Shown: positions 9,173 to 16,205 of the stretch, one piece after another
Position numbering within the stretch: position 1 is the stretch's first letter
Layout of the letters: the number at the start of each line of letters is the position of its first letter
NCBI GenBank assembly: GCA_022843175.1
Contig: JALHOE010000086.1
Location: 1-33,516 of the forward strand
Length of the DNA stretch: 33,516 bases
Source: Deltaproteobacteria bacterium
Lineage (GTDB): Bacteria; Myxococcota_A; Polyangia; Polyangiales; JADJMO01
Direction: 5' to 3'
Position numbers and translations under genes: made by a program
Notes under the pieces: generated by a model
What the model saw: the letters and a program-made list of their open reading frames with translations, nothing else
What the model was told of the DNA's origin: nothing
Database searches by the model: none

Positions 9173-12100
9173 ATGCGCCGTCGTCTCCTCTTGCTCCCCT
9201 CGCTCGTTGGTCTGCTGGTGCTCGCCGCGTCTACGCAGGACGCGAGGGCCGGTTGGCCGCCCCCGTCGGGCGCCACGCCGGAGCAGCTGAAGGATCCGGC
9301 CAACTGGCCGAACGATCCCGACTACGGACCGCACAAGGCCGGCAAACCGGACGTCAACGGAACCGGCGGTTCGTGGCAGCAGTGGTCGTGGGTGCCCAAC
9401 CGCCCCGAGAGCAACAAGAGCTTTCGCAAGGCGGAGACGGCGGCGGGCATGAGCGCCGACGTCGCGTGGACGTACACCATCGGCGATCCGCGCGTGAAGA
9501 TCGCGGTGCTCGATAGCGGCATCAAGTGGGACGAGCGGGACATCGCGCACACCGCGGCGATCAACCAGAAGGAGCTCGTCAACGCCAAGCCGCTCGACAA
9601 GGACGGGAAGCCCTGCGGCGGCATGGCCGATCTGGCCGGGTTCGACTGCAACGCCGACGGCACGTTCGATCTCTACGACTACGAGGTCAGCAAGAAGGTG
9701 CAGACGCCCACCGGCGTCGTCGACTTCAAGGACGCCAACGCCAACGGCATCCTCGACCCGGGCGATCTCATCACCCTGTTCTCCGACGGCAAGGACGACG
9801 ACGGCAACGGCTTCACCGACGACATCTGCGGCTGGGACTTCCTCAAGGACGACAACGATCCCTACGACGACACCCGCTACGGCCACGGCACGGGCGAGGC
9901 GCGCGACTCCACCGCCGAGGCGAACAACGGCATGGGCACCGCCGGCTTCTGCCCGAGCTGCAGGCACATCCCGCTCCGTGTCGGCGACAGCTTCATCGTC
10001 GACGTGCAGGACTACGCGCAGGCGGTCACCTACGCGACCGACAACGGCGCGAAGGTCATCCAGGAGGCGCTCGGCTCGGTCAACCAGACCAACCTCTCAC
10101 GCGCCGCGATGGACAACGCCTACAAGAAGGGCACCGTCATCATCGCGTCTGCGGCCGACGAGAACAGCCGGCACCACAACATGCCGGCGGCGGCCAACCA
10201 CACGCTCATCGTCCACGCGATCCAGAAGGACCGCGAGGAGCCCTCGCAGGCCACCACGTTCCTCTCGTTCCACCCGTGCTCGAACTTCGGCGGGCAGATC
10301 CCGCTCTCGGCGTCCGGCACCGGCTGCGCGTCCGAGGCGACCGGCAACCTGAGCGGCATCGCCGGCCTCGTGTACGCGATGGGCCTCAAGAAGGGCCTCA
10401 CCCCGGAGCTGAGCGCAGGAGAGGTCGAGCAGGTCCTCAAGATGACCGCCGACCTCATCGACATCCCCGAGTCGTACGACACCAACCACCCGAGCTACGA
10501 CCCGAAGAAATACTACCCGAGCAAGCCCACCTTCTCGCAGCGCTTCGGCTACGGGCGCGTGAACGCCGGCGCCGCGGTGAAGATGGTCGCCGAGGGGAAG
10601 ATCCCCGCCGAGATCGACATCGTCTCGCCGCAGCTGTTCGAGGTTATCTACCCGCAGCGGGTGACCGGCGACGTGCCGATCAAGGGCACGATCAGGGCGC
10701 GCGCGGGCACCACCTTCGAGGGCAAGGTCGAGTGGGCGCCGGGCGTCGATCCCGACGAGAGCAAGTGGCAGACGATCACCACCATCCCCTCGCAGCCCGG
10801 CGGCGGCACGGGCTTCGGCGGCGACACGCCCCTCGCCTTCCTCAAGGTCAAGGATCTGAAGATCGACAACATCAAGGACAAGCTCACGACCGAGAAGGAG
10901 AACCAGTACACGATCACGGTTCGCATCCAGGTCAACGCCACCTACCCGGGCGGCGTGGGCGCGGTGAAGGGCGAGCAGCGGCGCACGCTCTACATCCACG
11001 ACGATCCGACGCTGCTCGCGGGCTTCCCGAAGTTCCTCGGCTCGTCGGGCGAGGCCTCGCCCCGCCTCGTCGATCTCGACGGTGACGGCAAGCGCGACAT
11101 CCTCTACCCCGCCGCCGACGGGCTCCTTCACGCCTACCGGTTCGACGGCCGCGAGATCGACGGCTGGCCGTTCAAGACGCGTCACATCGACGGCCTCCAG
11201 CCCGACAAGGTCGAGGCGTCGCCGTTCGTGCAGAACTACCTCGGCGGGAAGAACTCCTGGACCGACGGCTCGATGAACGTCGAGCTCGCGCGCGAGACGC
11301 TGATGTCCGCGCCCGCGATCGGCGACATCGACGGCGACGGCAAGGACGACATCGTCTTCGGCACGTGGTCGGGCACGGTCTACGCGATCCACACCGATCG
11401 CACGCCGGTCGCCGGGTACCCGAAGCGCCTCCCCGACATCCCCTCCTGCCCCCGCGGCGTCGCCCCGGCGCTCCCCGCCGGCACCACGTGCATGGACCTC
11501 ACCCACGGGCTCGCGCGCGGCGCGTTCGCCGGCATCGTGCTCGCCGACATGAACAACGACAAGAAGCTCGACGTGATCGTCGCTGCGTTCGACGCCAAGG
11601 TGTACGTCTGGGATGGCGCCGGCAAGGATCTCCCCGGCTTCCCGGTGCTCGTCGACTACCAGGGCGGACTCGACAAGGACAACCGCGTGTCGCGCATCGT
11701 CACGACGCCCGCGGTCGGCGACATGAACGGCGACGGCTTCCCCGAGATCGCCGTCGGCTCCAACGAGTACCTCGGCACCGGCGGCAACGTCGGCGCGTTC
11801 TTCCTCATCGACGGCCGGGGCATGAACGCGCCCGGCGGCAAGCCGTACGTCGACGGGTGGCCGGTCACCGTGTCGAGCTTCAAGCTGTTCCCGCTCGTCG
11901 GCGAGGGCATCGTCAGCGCCGGCATGATGGCCGACGTCGACGGCGACAAGATCCCCGAGGTGATCTTCCACGGCACTGGCGGCGCGCCCGTGGTGCTGCC
12001 GCTCCACCCGACCAAGCCGGCCGTCATCGGCGGCGCGTTCCCCAACGCCAAGGCCACGCTCGATCCGCTCTACGGCGCGAACTACGACTTCGACAACAAC

Positions 12101-12880
12101 CTCGGCGGAAACAACTTCATCGGCGTGTTCTCGCAGCCCTCGATCGGCGACCTCAACCAGGACGGCACGCCCGACGTCGTCGCGGTCGGTGCGTCGTTCT
12201 GGCTCGCGCTCGCGCTCTCGGCCTCCGAACGCCGCGACTACGAGCAGATGGTCGCCTTCTGGAACATGAAGGACGTCCGGCCGTGCTCGAACGATCAGCC
12301 GGGCAACTGCGCGTTCATGTTCCCCGGCTCGCCGACGATCATCGAGGACTACACGTTCTTCCACAACATGACGATCGGCGACGTGAGCGGCGACGGGTAC
12401 CCGGAGACCATCGTCGGCACGGGCGGCTACTACGTGCGCGCGGTCGACGCGTGCGGCCGCGAGGCGCCCGGGTTCCCCAAGTTCACGGGCCAGTGGATCA
12501 TTCCCTCCGTCGCGCTCGGCGATCTCGACGGCGACGGCAAGCTCGAGGCCGTCACCGGCACGCGCGACGGCTGGCTCTACGCCTGGAAGACCGAGGGCCG
12601 CGAGGACGGCGTCCTCGAGTGGCCGACGCATCACCACGACAACCGCAACACCGGCAACTACGCGACGCCGCTCGACTTCCCGAAGGCCACGCGCGCGGCC
12701 AAGCCGCTCGACCTCGCGGAGTGCAAGAAGCCCGACGTCAACGCGCAGCCGCCGCAGGAGCCCGAGGCCAGCGGCTTCGGCTGCGGCTGCCGCACGCCGA
12801 GCAAGCCGGCAACCACCGCCGGCTTCGCGCTCTCGGCTGTCGCGTTGGCCCTCGCGTTCGCACGCCGCCGCCGCCACTAA
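9173..12880 (+). CDS. Secreted subtilisin-family protease with FG-GAP repeats and MYXO-CTERM tail
   Basis: A 1235-aa exported protein. Residues 1-26 are a signal peptide (RRR, then LLLLPSLVGLLVLAAS). The S8 domain follows: Asp114 in AVLDSGI, His238 in YGHGTGEA, and Ser387 in CASEATGNLSG. These blocks are recognisable but diverge from the usual HGTHVAG and GTSMAAP. The usual oxyanion Asn is replaced by Asp329 (ASAADEN). About 120 residues between Asp and His hold Asp-rich EF-hand-like loops (DANANGILD, DDDGNGFTDD), so calcium binding is likely. From about 610 to 1150 there are eight FG-GAP/VCBS-like repeats with DxDGDGxxD loops, predicting a beta propeller. The end has GCGC, a hydrophobic helix and RRRR, the myxobacterial C-terminal sorting tail for surface display. 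Activity is likely but not certain given the altered sites. Confidence 0.9.
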   Translation: MRRRLLLLPSLVGLLVLAASTQDARAGWPPPSGATPEQLKDPANWPNDPDYGPHKAGKPDVNGTGGSWQQWSWVPNRPESNKSFRKAETAAGMSADVAWTYTIGDPRVKIAVLDSGIKWDERDIAHTAAINQKELVNAKPLDKDGKPCGGMADLAGFDCNADGTFDLYDYEVSKKVQTPTGVVDFKDANANGILDPGDLITLFSDGKDDDGNGFTDDICGWDFLKDDNDPYDDTRYGHGTGEARDSTAEANNGMGTAGFCPSCRHIPLRVGDSFIVDVQDYAQAVTYATDNGAKVIQEALGSVNQTNLSRAAMDNAYKKGTVIIASAADENSRHHNMPAAANHTLIVHAIQKDREEPSQATTFLSFHPCSNFGGQIPLSASGTGCASEATGNLSGIAGLVYAMGLKKGLTPELSAGEVEQVLKMTADLIDIPESYDTNHPSYDPKKYYPSKPTFSQRFGYGRVNAGAAVKMVAEGKIPAEIDIVSPQLFEVIYPQRVTGDVPIKGTIRARAGTTFEGKVEWAPGVDPDESKWQTITTIPSQPGGGTGFGGDTPLAFLKVKDLKIDNIKDKLTTEKENQYTITVRIQVNATYPGGVGAVKGEQRRTLYIHDDPTLLAGFPKFLGSSGEASPRLVDLDGDGKRDILYPAADGLLHAYRFDGREIDGWPFKTRHIDGLQPDKVEASPFVQNYLGGKNSWTDGSMNVELARETLMSAPAIGDIDGDGKDDIVFGTWSGTVYAIHTDRTPVAGYPKRLPDIPSCPRGVAPALPAGTTCMDLTHGLARGAFAGIVLADMNNDKKLDVIVAAFDAKVYVWDGAGKDLPGFPVLVDYQGGLDKDNRVSRIVTTPAVGDMNGDGFPEIAVGSNEYLGTGGNVGAFFLIDGRGMNAPGGKPYVDGWPVTVSSFKLFPLVGEGIVSAGMMADVDGDKIPEVIFHGTGGAPVVLPLHPTKPAVIGGAFPNAKATLDPLYGANYDFDNNLGGNNFIGVFSQPSIGDLNQDGTPDVVAVGASFWLALALSASERRDYEQMVAFWNMKDVRPCSNDQPGNCAFMFPGSPTIIEDYTFFHNMTIGDVSGDGYPETIVGTGGYYVRAVDACGREAPGFPKFTGQWIIPSVALGDLDGDGKLEAVTGTRDGWLYAWKTEGREDGVLEWPTHHHDNRNTGNYATPLDFPKATRAAKPLDLAECKKPDVNAQPPQEPEASGFGCGCRTPSKPATTAGFALSAVALALAFARRRRH

Positions 12881-12887
12881 ACGACGT

Positions 12888-12979
12888 CGTCAGGCGCTCG
12901 CTGACGCGCGCGCCTATCGACGCAGCCCCATCCCGACCGGCGCGCGCGTCACGACCGGCGCGCGCGTCAGCGAGCGCCT
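12888..12979. repeat. Palindromic element, copies 2 and 3, forming a 23-bp inverted repeat
   Basis: Bases 12888-12917 are identical to 8515-8544. A reversed copy at 12957-12979 gives a perfect 23-bp inverted repeat (arms 12892-12914 and 12957-12979) with a 42-base loop. Inside it the 18-mer cgaccggcgcgcgcgtca is tandemly duplicated (12934-12951, 12952-12969). It lies just after the protease stop, between the convergent protease and ompA-like genes. Confidence 0.75.
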
Positions 12980-12985
12980 CCACGC

Positions 12986-13028
12986 AAAAAAAAGAAAAAC
13001 GCCCGGGGCCGTGGGGCCTCCGGGCGTT
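12986..13028 (-). terminator. Rho-independent terminator of the OmpA-like gene
   Basis: On the minus strand a perfect 9-bp stem AACGCCCGG/CCGGGCGTT (13020-13028 with 12998-13006) is followed by a run of T interrupted by one C (complement of 12986-12999). It starts 18 bases after the ompA-like stop codon. This is a textbook intrinsic terminator and could also help end the convergent protease transcript. Confidence 0.9.
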
Positions 13029-13046
13029 CTCTGGTTCAGCGAGCGA

Positions 13047-13769
13047 TCAGAGGACCGGATCGGGCTTGACGCCGGCCTTGGCGGCCGCGTCGCAACCGAG
13101 CTTGATGTCGGTCTTCTTGCCCTTGACCTTGAGGATCGCGAACTGCACGCGGCGGTTCTTCTCGTGCGCCTCGGGCGAGTCGCCGGTGTCCTCGGGGCAG
13201 AACTCGCCGTAGCCCTTCGCGCGAAGCTTCTTCGCGTCGACGCCACGCTTCACGAGCGCCTCGACGACGGCCTTGGCGCGCGCCTCGGTGAGCTTGGTGT
13301 TGGCCTTGTCGTCGCCCTGCTTGTCGGCGTGGCCGCCGACCTCGATCAGGTCGACGTCGCCGCCCTTCTCCTTGAGAACGGTAGCGATCTCGTCGATGAG
13401 CTTGTCCGACTCGGGCTTGATCGTCGCCTTGCCGAGGTCGAACATGATCTTGTCCTTGATCTTGACCTCGTTACCGACGATCTCGACCTTCTGGACCGGC
13501 GCCATCGCGAGCTTCGCGGGCTCCGGGCAGCCGTTCTTGTCGGCTTCGTCGCTGGCCTTGCCAGCCTTGTCCTTGCAGGCGTCCTTGTCGTCCGGGATGC
13601 CGTCGCCGTCGGAGTCGACGGGGGGCGGCGGGGTCGCGGCGACCGGCGACGCGGTCGGGGCAGCGGCCTCGGTGCCGGTCGAGACGCTTGCTTTGCAGCC
13701 AATCGCCATGGCGCCAACGAGGCCGAAGGCCGCGATGGAGACGGTGAGACCGTTGCGAATGAAAGACAT
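13047..13769 (-). CDS. OmpA-family peptidoglycan-binding lipoprotein
   Basis: A 240-aa envelope protein tethering the outer membrane to peptidoglycan. The signal sequence ends in lipobox AIGC (Cys25). A Pro/Ala linker and a thrombospondin type 3-like calcium loop (DSDGDGIPDDKDAC, about residues 52-65) come next. The OmpA C-terminal domain covers about 90-205: FDLGKATIKPESDKLIDEIA, VGGHADKQGDDKAN, LTEARAKAV, GYGEFCP and KNRRVQF. There is no N-terminal beta barrel, so it is Pal-like rather than true OmpA. I chose ATG 13769, which gives the lipobox signal, rather than longer in-frame starts up to 13907; an AAGGA-type ribosome site lies about 10 bases upstream. It ends at a strong terminator and is probably transcribed from its own promoter in the 169-bp gap after gmk. 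Confidence 0.92.
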   Translation of the reverse strand: MSFIRNGLTVSIAAFGLVGAMAIGCKASVSTGTEAAAPTASPVAATPPPPVDSDGDGIPDDKDACKDKAGKASDEADKNGCPEPAKLAMAPVQKVEIVGNEVKIKDKIMFDLGKATIKPESDKLIDEIATVLKEKGGDVDLIEVGGHADKQGDDKANTKLTEARAKAVVEALVKRGVDAKKLRAKGYGEFCPEDTGDSPEAHEKNRRVQFAILKVKGKKTDIKLGCDAAAKAGVKPDPVL

Positions 13770-13938
13770 GTTTCTATTTTCCTTTTGCTCTGGGGGCCGA
13801 GCGGTCGGCCGCAGACGGCGGGGAACATACACCCGTTTCGACCGCCAGTGGGAGGGGGACCTTCTCCGTGTTTCGGACGGGGGAAGCCCCGGGGCATTCA
13901 TCGACAACCGAAGTGAGGCCCGAAGTCCTCAGCTGCGG

Positions 13939-14601
13939 CTATGGGAGCGACACGCGCCCATGGCGTAACAACGATTCCGCCAGCATGGCCTTACGGATCC
14001 TGCGGGCGCTCTCCGCCAGGACGACGCTGCGCAAACGGTCGTAGGCACGGTCGAGGTCGTCGTTGACGACCAGGTAGTCGAACAGCGCGTAGTTCTCGAT
14101 CTCTTTTTGCGCCTTGGCGAGGCGTTTTTGGACAGTCGGCTCGTCGTCCGTCGCCCGTCCGCGGAGGCGGCGCTCGAGCTCCTCGAGGGACGGCGGCAGG
14201 ACGAACACGGCGACCGCCTCGGGGACCTTCGCGCGAATCTGCCGCGCACCCTGGAAGTCGATGTCGAAGAGGATGCCCGTGGCGTTGTTCCTGCGCGCGG
14301 TCTCGATCTCGCGGAGCGACGTGCCGTAGAGGTTGCCGTGGACCTCGGCCCACTCGGCGAACGCGTTGTCCGCCGCGAGCTTGCGGAACTCGGACACGTC
14401 GACGAAGTGATACTCGCGACCGTCCTGCTCGTTGGGGCGCGGCTTGCGCGTGGTGTGCGAGACCGAGAACGCGAGCTCGCCGAACTCCTTGCGCAGCCGA
14501 TTGCAGAGGGTGGTCTTCCCCGCGCCGGACGGCGACGAGATGATGAGAAGGAGGAAGTCCTCGGCGCCCGCACGAAGCTCACCGAGCACATCGTTCGCCA
14601 T
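13939..14601 (-). CDS. gmk: Guanylate kinase
   Basis: Phosphorylates GMP to GDP with ATP, an essential purine step. The 220-aa form has the P-loop SSPSGAGKTT (residues 22-31), FSVSHTTRKPRPNEQDGREYHFV for GMP binding, FAEWAEVHGNLYGTS, GILFDIDFQGA, and the lid RLRGRATDDE. I prefer ATG 14601 over the in-frame ATG at 14646, because homologues have only a short lead before the P-loop. Neither has a strong ribosome-binding site. It follows yicC at 55 bp, a gene order widely conserved in bacteria. The C-terminus (about 25 residues after the usual NDDL block) is ordinary. Confidence 0.95.
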   Translation of the reverse strand: MANDVLGELRAGAEDFLLLIISSPSGAGKTTLCNRLRKEFGELAFSVSHTTRKPRPNEQDGREYHFVDVSEFRKLAADNAFAEWAEVHGNLYGTSLREIETARRNNATGILFDIDFQGARQIRAKVPEAVAVFVLPPSLEELERRLRGRATDDEPTVQKRLAKAQKEIENYALFDYLVVNDDLDRAYDRLRSVVLAESARRIRKAMLAESLLRHGRVSLP

Positions 14602-14656
14602 CGCGGCGAGATGATACACGAGAACCAGGGCACATGGAGGTGCCACGGCGTCGTGT

Positions 14657-15526
14657 TCACTCGACGTTCTGGACCTGCTCGCGCATGCGTTCGAGCTCGC
14701 TCTTGGCCTCCACGACCAGGTGCGCGACGTCGGCGTCCTGCGCCTTGCTGCCGATGGTGTTGACCTCGCGGACCATCTCCTGGAGGAGGAAGTCGAGGCG
14801 GCGACCGCACGCCTCGACCGCGTCGAAGAGGGCCTCGAACTGGCCGCAGTGCGAGTTGAGCCGGATGAGCTCCTCGGTCACGTCGCTCCGGTCTGCGAGG
14901 AGCGCGACCTCCTGCTCGAGCCGGCCCGGATCGAGCGGCACCTCGGAGCCGAGCAGGCGCGCGAGCCGCTGCTTGAGGCGCTTCTGGTAGACCTCGACGA
15001 GCTGCGGCGCGCGCGCGCCGATCGCGTCCGCGGCGCGCCGCACCGCCACGAGCCGCGCGCGAAGGTCGTCGCGCAGCACCCTGCCCTCTTCGACCCGCAT
15101 CGCCTCGAGCGCGGACACCGCGCGGTCGAAGGCGCTGCGACACGCCGAGCGCATCGTCTCGCGCTCCTTCTCGGTCGCCGGCGAGAACAAATCGGGCACC
15201 GCGGAGAGGAGCGAGAGCGGCACGTCGGCGGACGGCGAGAGCTCGTCGCGCAGCTTGCAAAGGGCCTCGTAGGCGCCGCGCGCGCGATCGACGTCGAGCG
15301 CGACCGCCTGTCCGCCGGTGGATTCGACGCGAATCGCGAGCTCGATCCGACCGCGGGTGAGCTTCTCGCGGGCGAGCTGCTCGGCGAACGCTCCGAGGTC
15401 ACCGAGCTCACGCGGCGCACGCACGCGCACGTCGAGGAAGCGGTGATTGACTGCTCTCACCTCGACGATGAGGCGTCCTGCGGGCGTCTGTGCCTCACCG
15501 ACGCCGAAGCCGGTCATGCTCTTCAT
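14657..15526 (-). CDS. yicC: YicC/YloC family endoribonuclease
   Basis: A 289-aa protein starting with the family hallmark MKSMTGFG, then EVRAVNHRFLDVRVRAPREL. It ends with the DUF1732 region: LDPGRLEQEVALLADRSDVTEEL, RLNSHC, GRRLDFLLQEMVREVNTIGSKA. Members are reported to act on RNA (the E. coli protein in sRNA turnover) and are often next to gmk. The ATG at 15526 has a good GGGGGGA ribosome site five bases upstream. It sits between DUF507 (30 bp upstream) and gmk (55 bp downstream) on one strand, so a DUF507-yicC-gmk transcript is likely. Length and all core blocks are normal. Confidence 0.95.
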   Translation of the reverse strand: MKSMTGFGVGEAQTPAGRLIVEVRAVNHRFLDVRVRAPRELGDLGAFAEQLAREKLTRGRIELAIRVESTGGQAVALDVDRARGAYEALCKLRDELSPSADVPLSLLSAVPDLFSPATEKERETMRSACRSAFDRAVSALEAMRVEEGRVLRDDLRARLVAVRRAADAIGARAPQLVEVYQKRLKQRLARLLGSEVPLDPGRLEQEVALLADRSDVTEELIRLNSHCGQFEALFDAVEACGRRLDFLLQEMVREVNTIGSKAQDADVAHLVVEAKSELERMREQVQNVE

Positions 15527-15556
15527 GACGTCCCCCCACGGGTCATCGGCTCGAGC

Positions 15557-16069
15557 TTACTTCATGCCCTTGCTGCGCTTGATGACCTCGAGCGTCTTGC
15601 CGTACTCGATGTCCCACGCGGGCGTACCTTCTTCGAGGTGCTTGAGGCGGCCGCGGACCTCGCGGTCCAGCTCGTCGTCGACCGCCATGTGCTTCTTGAG
15701 GATCGGCGCCATTTTGCGGCGGAGATCGATGTCGGCGCCGAAGACCTCGTCGACGTTGGTGGAGTAAAGGAAGCTCTCGACGAGCTGGTCGAGGAGGAAG
15801 TCGATCACCTCGTCGCCGAGCTTGAGGCCCTTCTGCTCCGCGACCGACTTCTTCACCCGTCCGAACTCGCTCGGCGGGAGCTTTCTCCCGTCCATGAGCT
15901 CTTTGGTCTTGCTCGTGACCTCGCGCTCGAGACGCAGGTACTCGTTGAGCACCGCCTCGACGTCCTTCTCGACCTCGGCGGGGTGCTCGGCCTCGAGGTC
16001 CTCTTCGGCCACGAGCTTCTTGACGATCTCCCCGGCAATCACCGGGACCTTCGAGCTGAAGAGGCGCAT
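15557..16069 (-). CDS. DUF507 family protein
   Basis: A 170-aa cytosolic protein of unknown function. It begins MRLFSSKVPVIAGEIVKKL, the standard opening of DUF507, and is largely charged helix (EKDVEAVLNEYLRLEREV), with DIDLRRKMAPILKKHM in the second half. Two DUF507-type halves fit the length of about 170 residues. I chose ATG 16069 to match that family start; an in-frame ATG five codons upstream (16084) is possible. First gene of the run with yicC and gmk, and divergent from the membrane kinase over 136 bp, where the promoter must lie. Family recognised; role unknown. Confidence 0.85.
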   Translation of the reverse strand: MRLFSSKVPVIAGEIVKKLVAEEDLEAEHPAEVEKDVEAVLNEYLRLEREVTSKTKELMDGRKLPPSEFGRVKKSVAEQKGLKLGDEVIDFLLDQLVESFLYSTNVDEVFGADIDLRRKMAPILKKHMAVDDELDREVRGRLKHLEEGTPAWDIEYGKTLEVIKRSKGMK

Positions 16070-16123
16070 CGCAGAGGGATCCATAGCCCGGGGAGCGCCC
16101 GGGGCGGTTGGGATTTCGACGTT

Positions 16124-16144
16124 CGGCGCTCAATATTTGCGCCG
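16124..16144. promoter_or_regulatory. Palindrome with AT-rich centre in the DUF507/kinase divergent region
   Basis: CGGCGC and GCGCCG (16124-16129, 16139-16144) flank the nine bases TCAATATTT, the only AT-rich patch in this divergent intergenic region. It may be an operator or promoter core for either gene. This is inference from symmetry and base composition only. Confidence 0.4.
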
Positions 16145-16148
16145 ATCC

Positions 16149-16190
16149 CGCCGGTCCGATTCCTGCTCGACGGGAGGCTCCGGACCGGCG
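16149..16190 (+). promoter_or_regulatory. Leader hairpin just before the kinase ribosome-binding site
   Basis: CGCCGGTCCG (16149-16158) and CGGACCGGCG (16181-16190) form a perfect 10-bp stem with a 22-base loop. The stem ends three bases before TTGGAG, the ribosome-binding site of the kinase ATG at 16206. A stable structure here could affect translation or mRNA life, if transcription starts upstream of it. Confidence 0.5.
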
Positions 16191-16205
16191 AACCTTGGAG
16201 TGTCG

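Noticed and set aside
10097-12877. Long minus-strand frame of 926 codons antisense to the protease
   Set aside because: Arg/Val/Asp/Glu-rich mirror of the Asp-Gly repeats of the protease, without signal or domain; typical antisense shadow.
13770-13907. Extended N-terminus of the OmpA-like gene from 13907
   Set aside because: The added 46 residues are Arg/Pro-rich and would place the lipobox signal peptide inside the protein. ATG 13769 is the better start.
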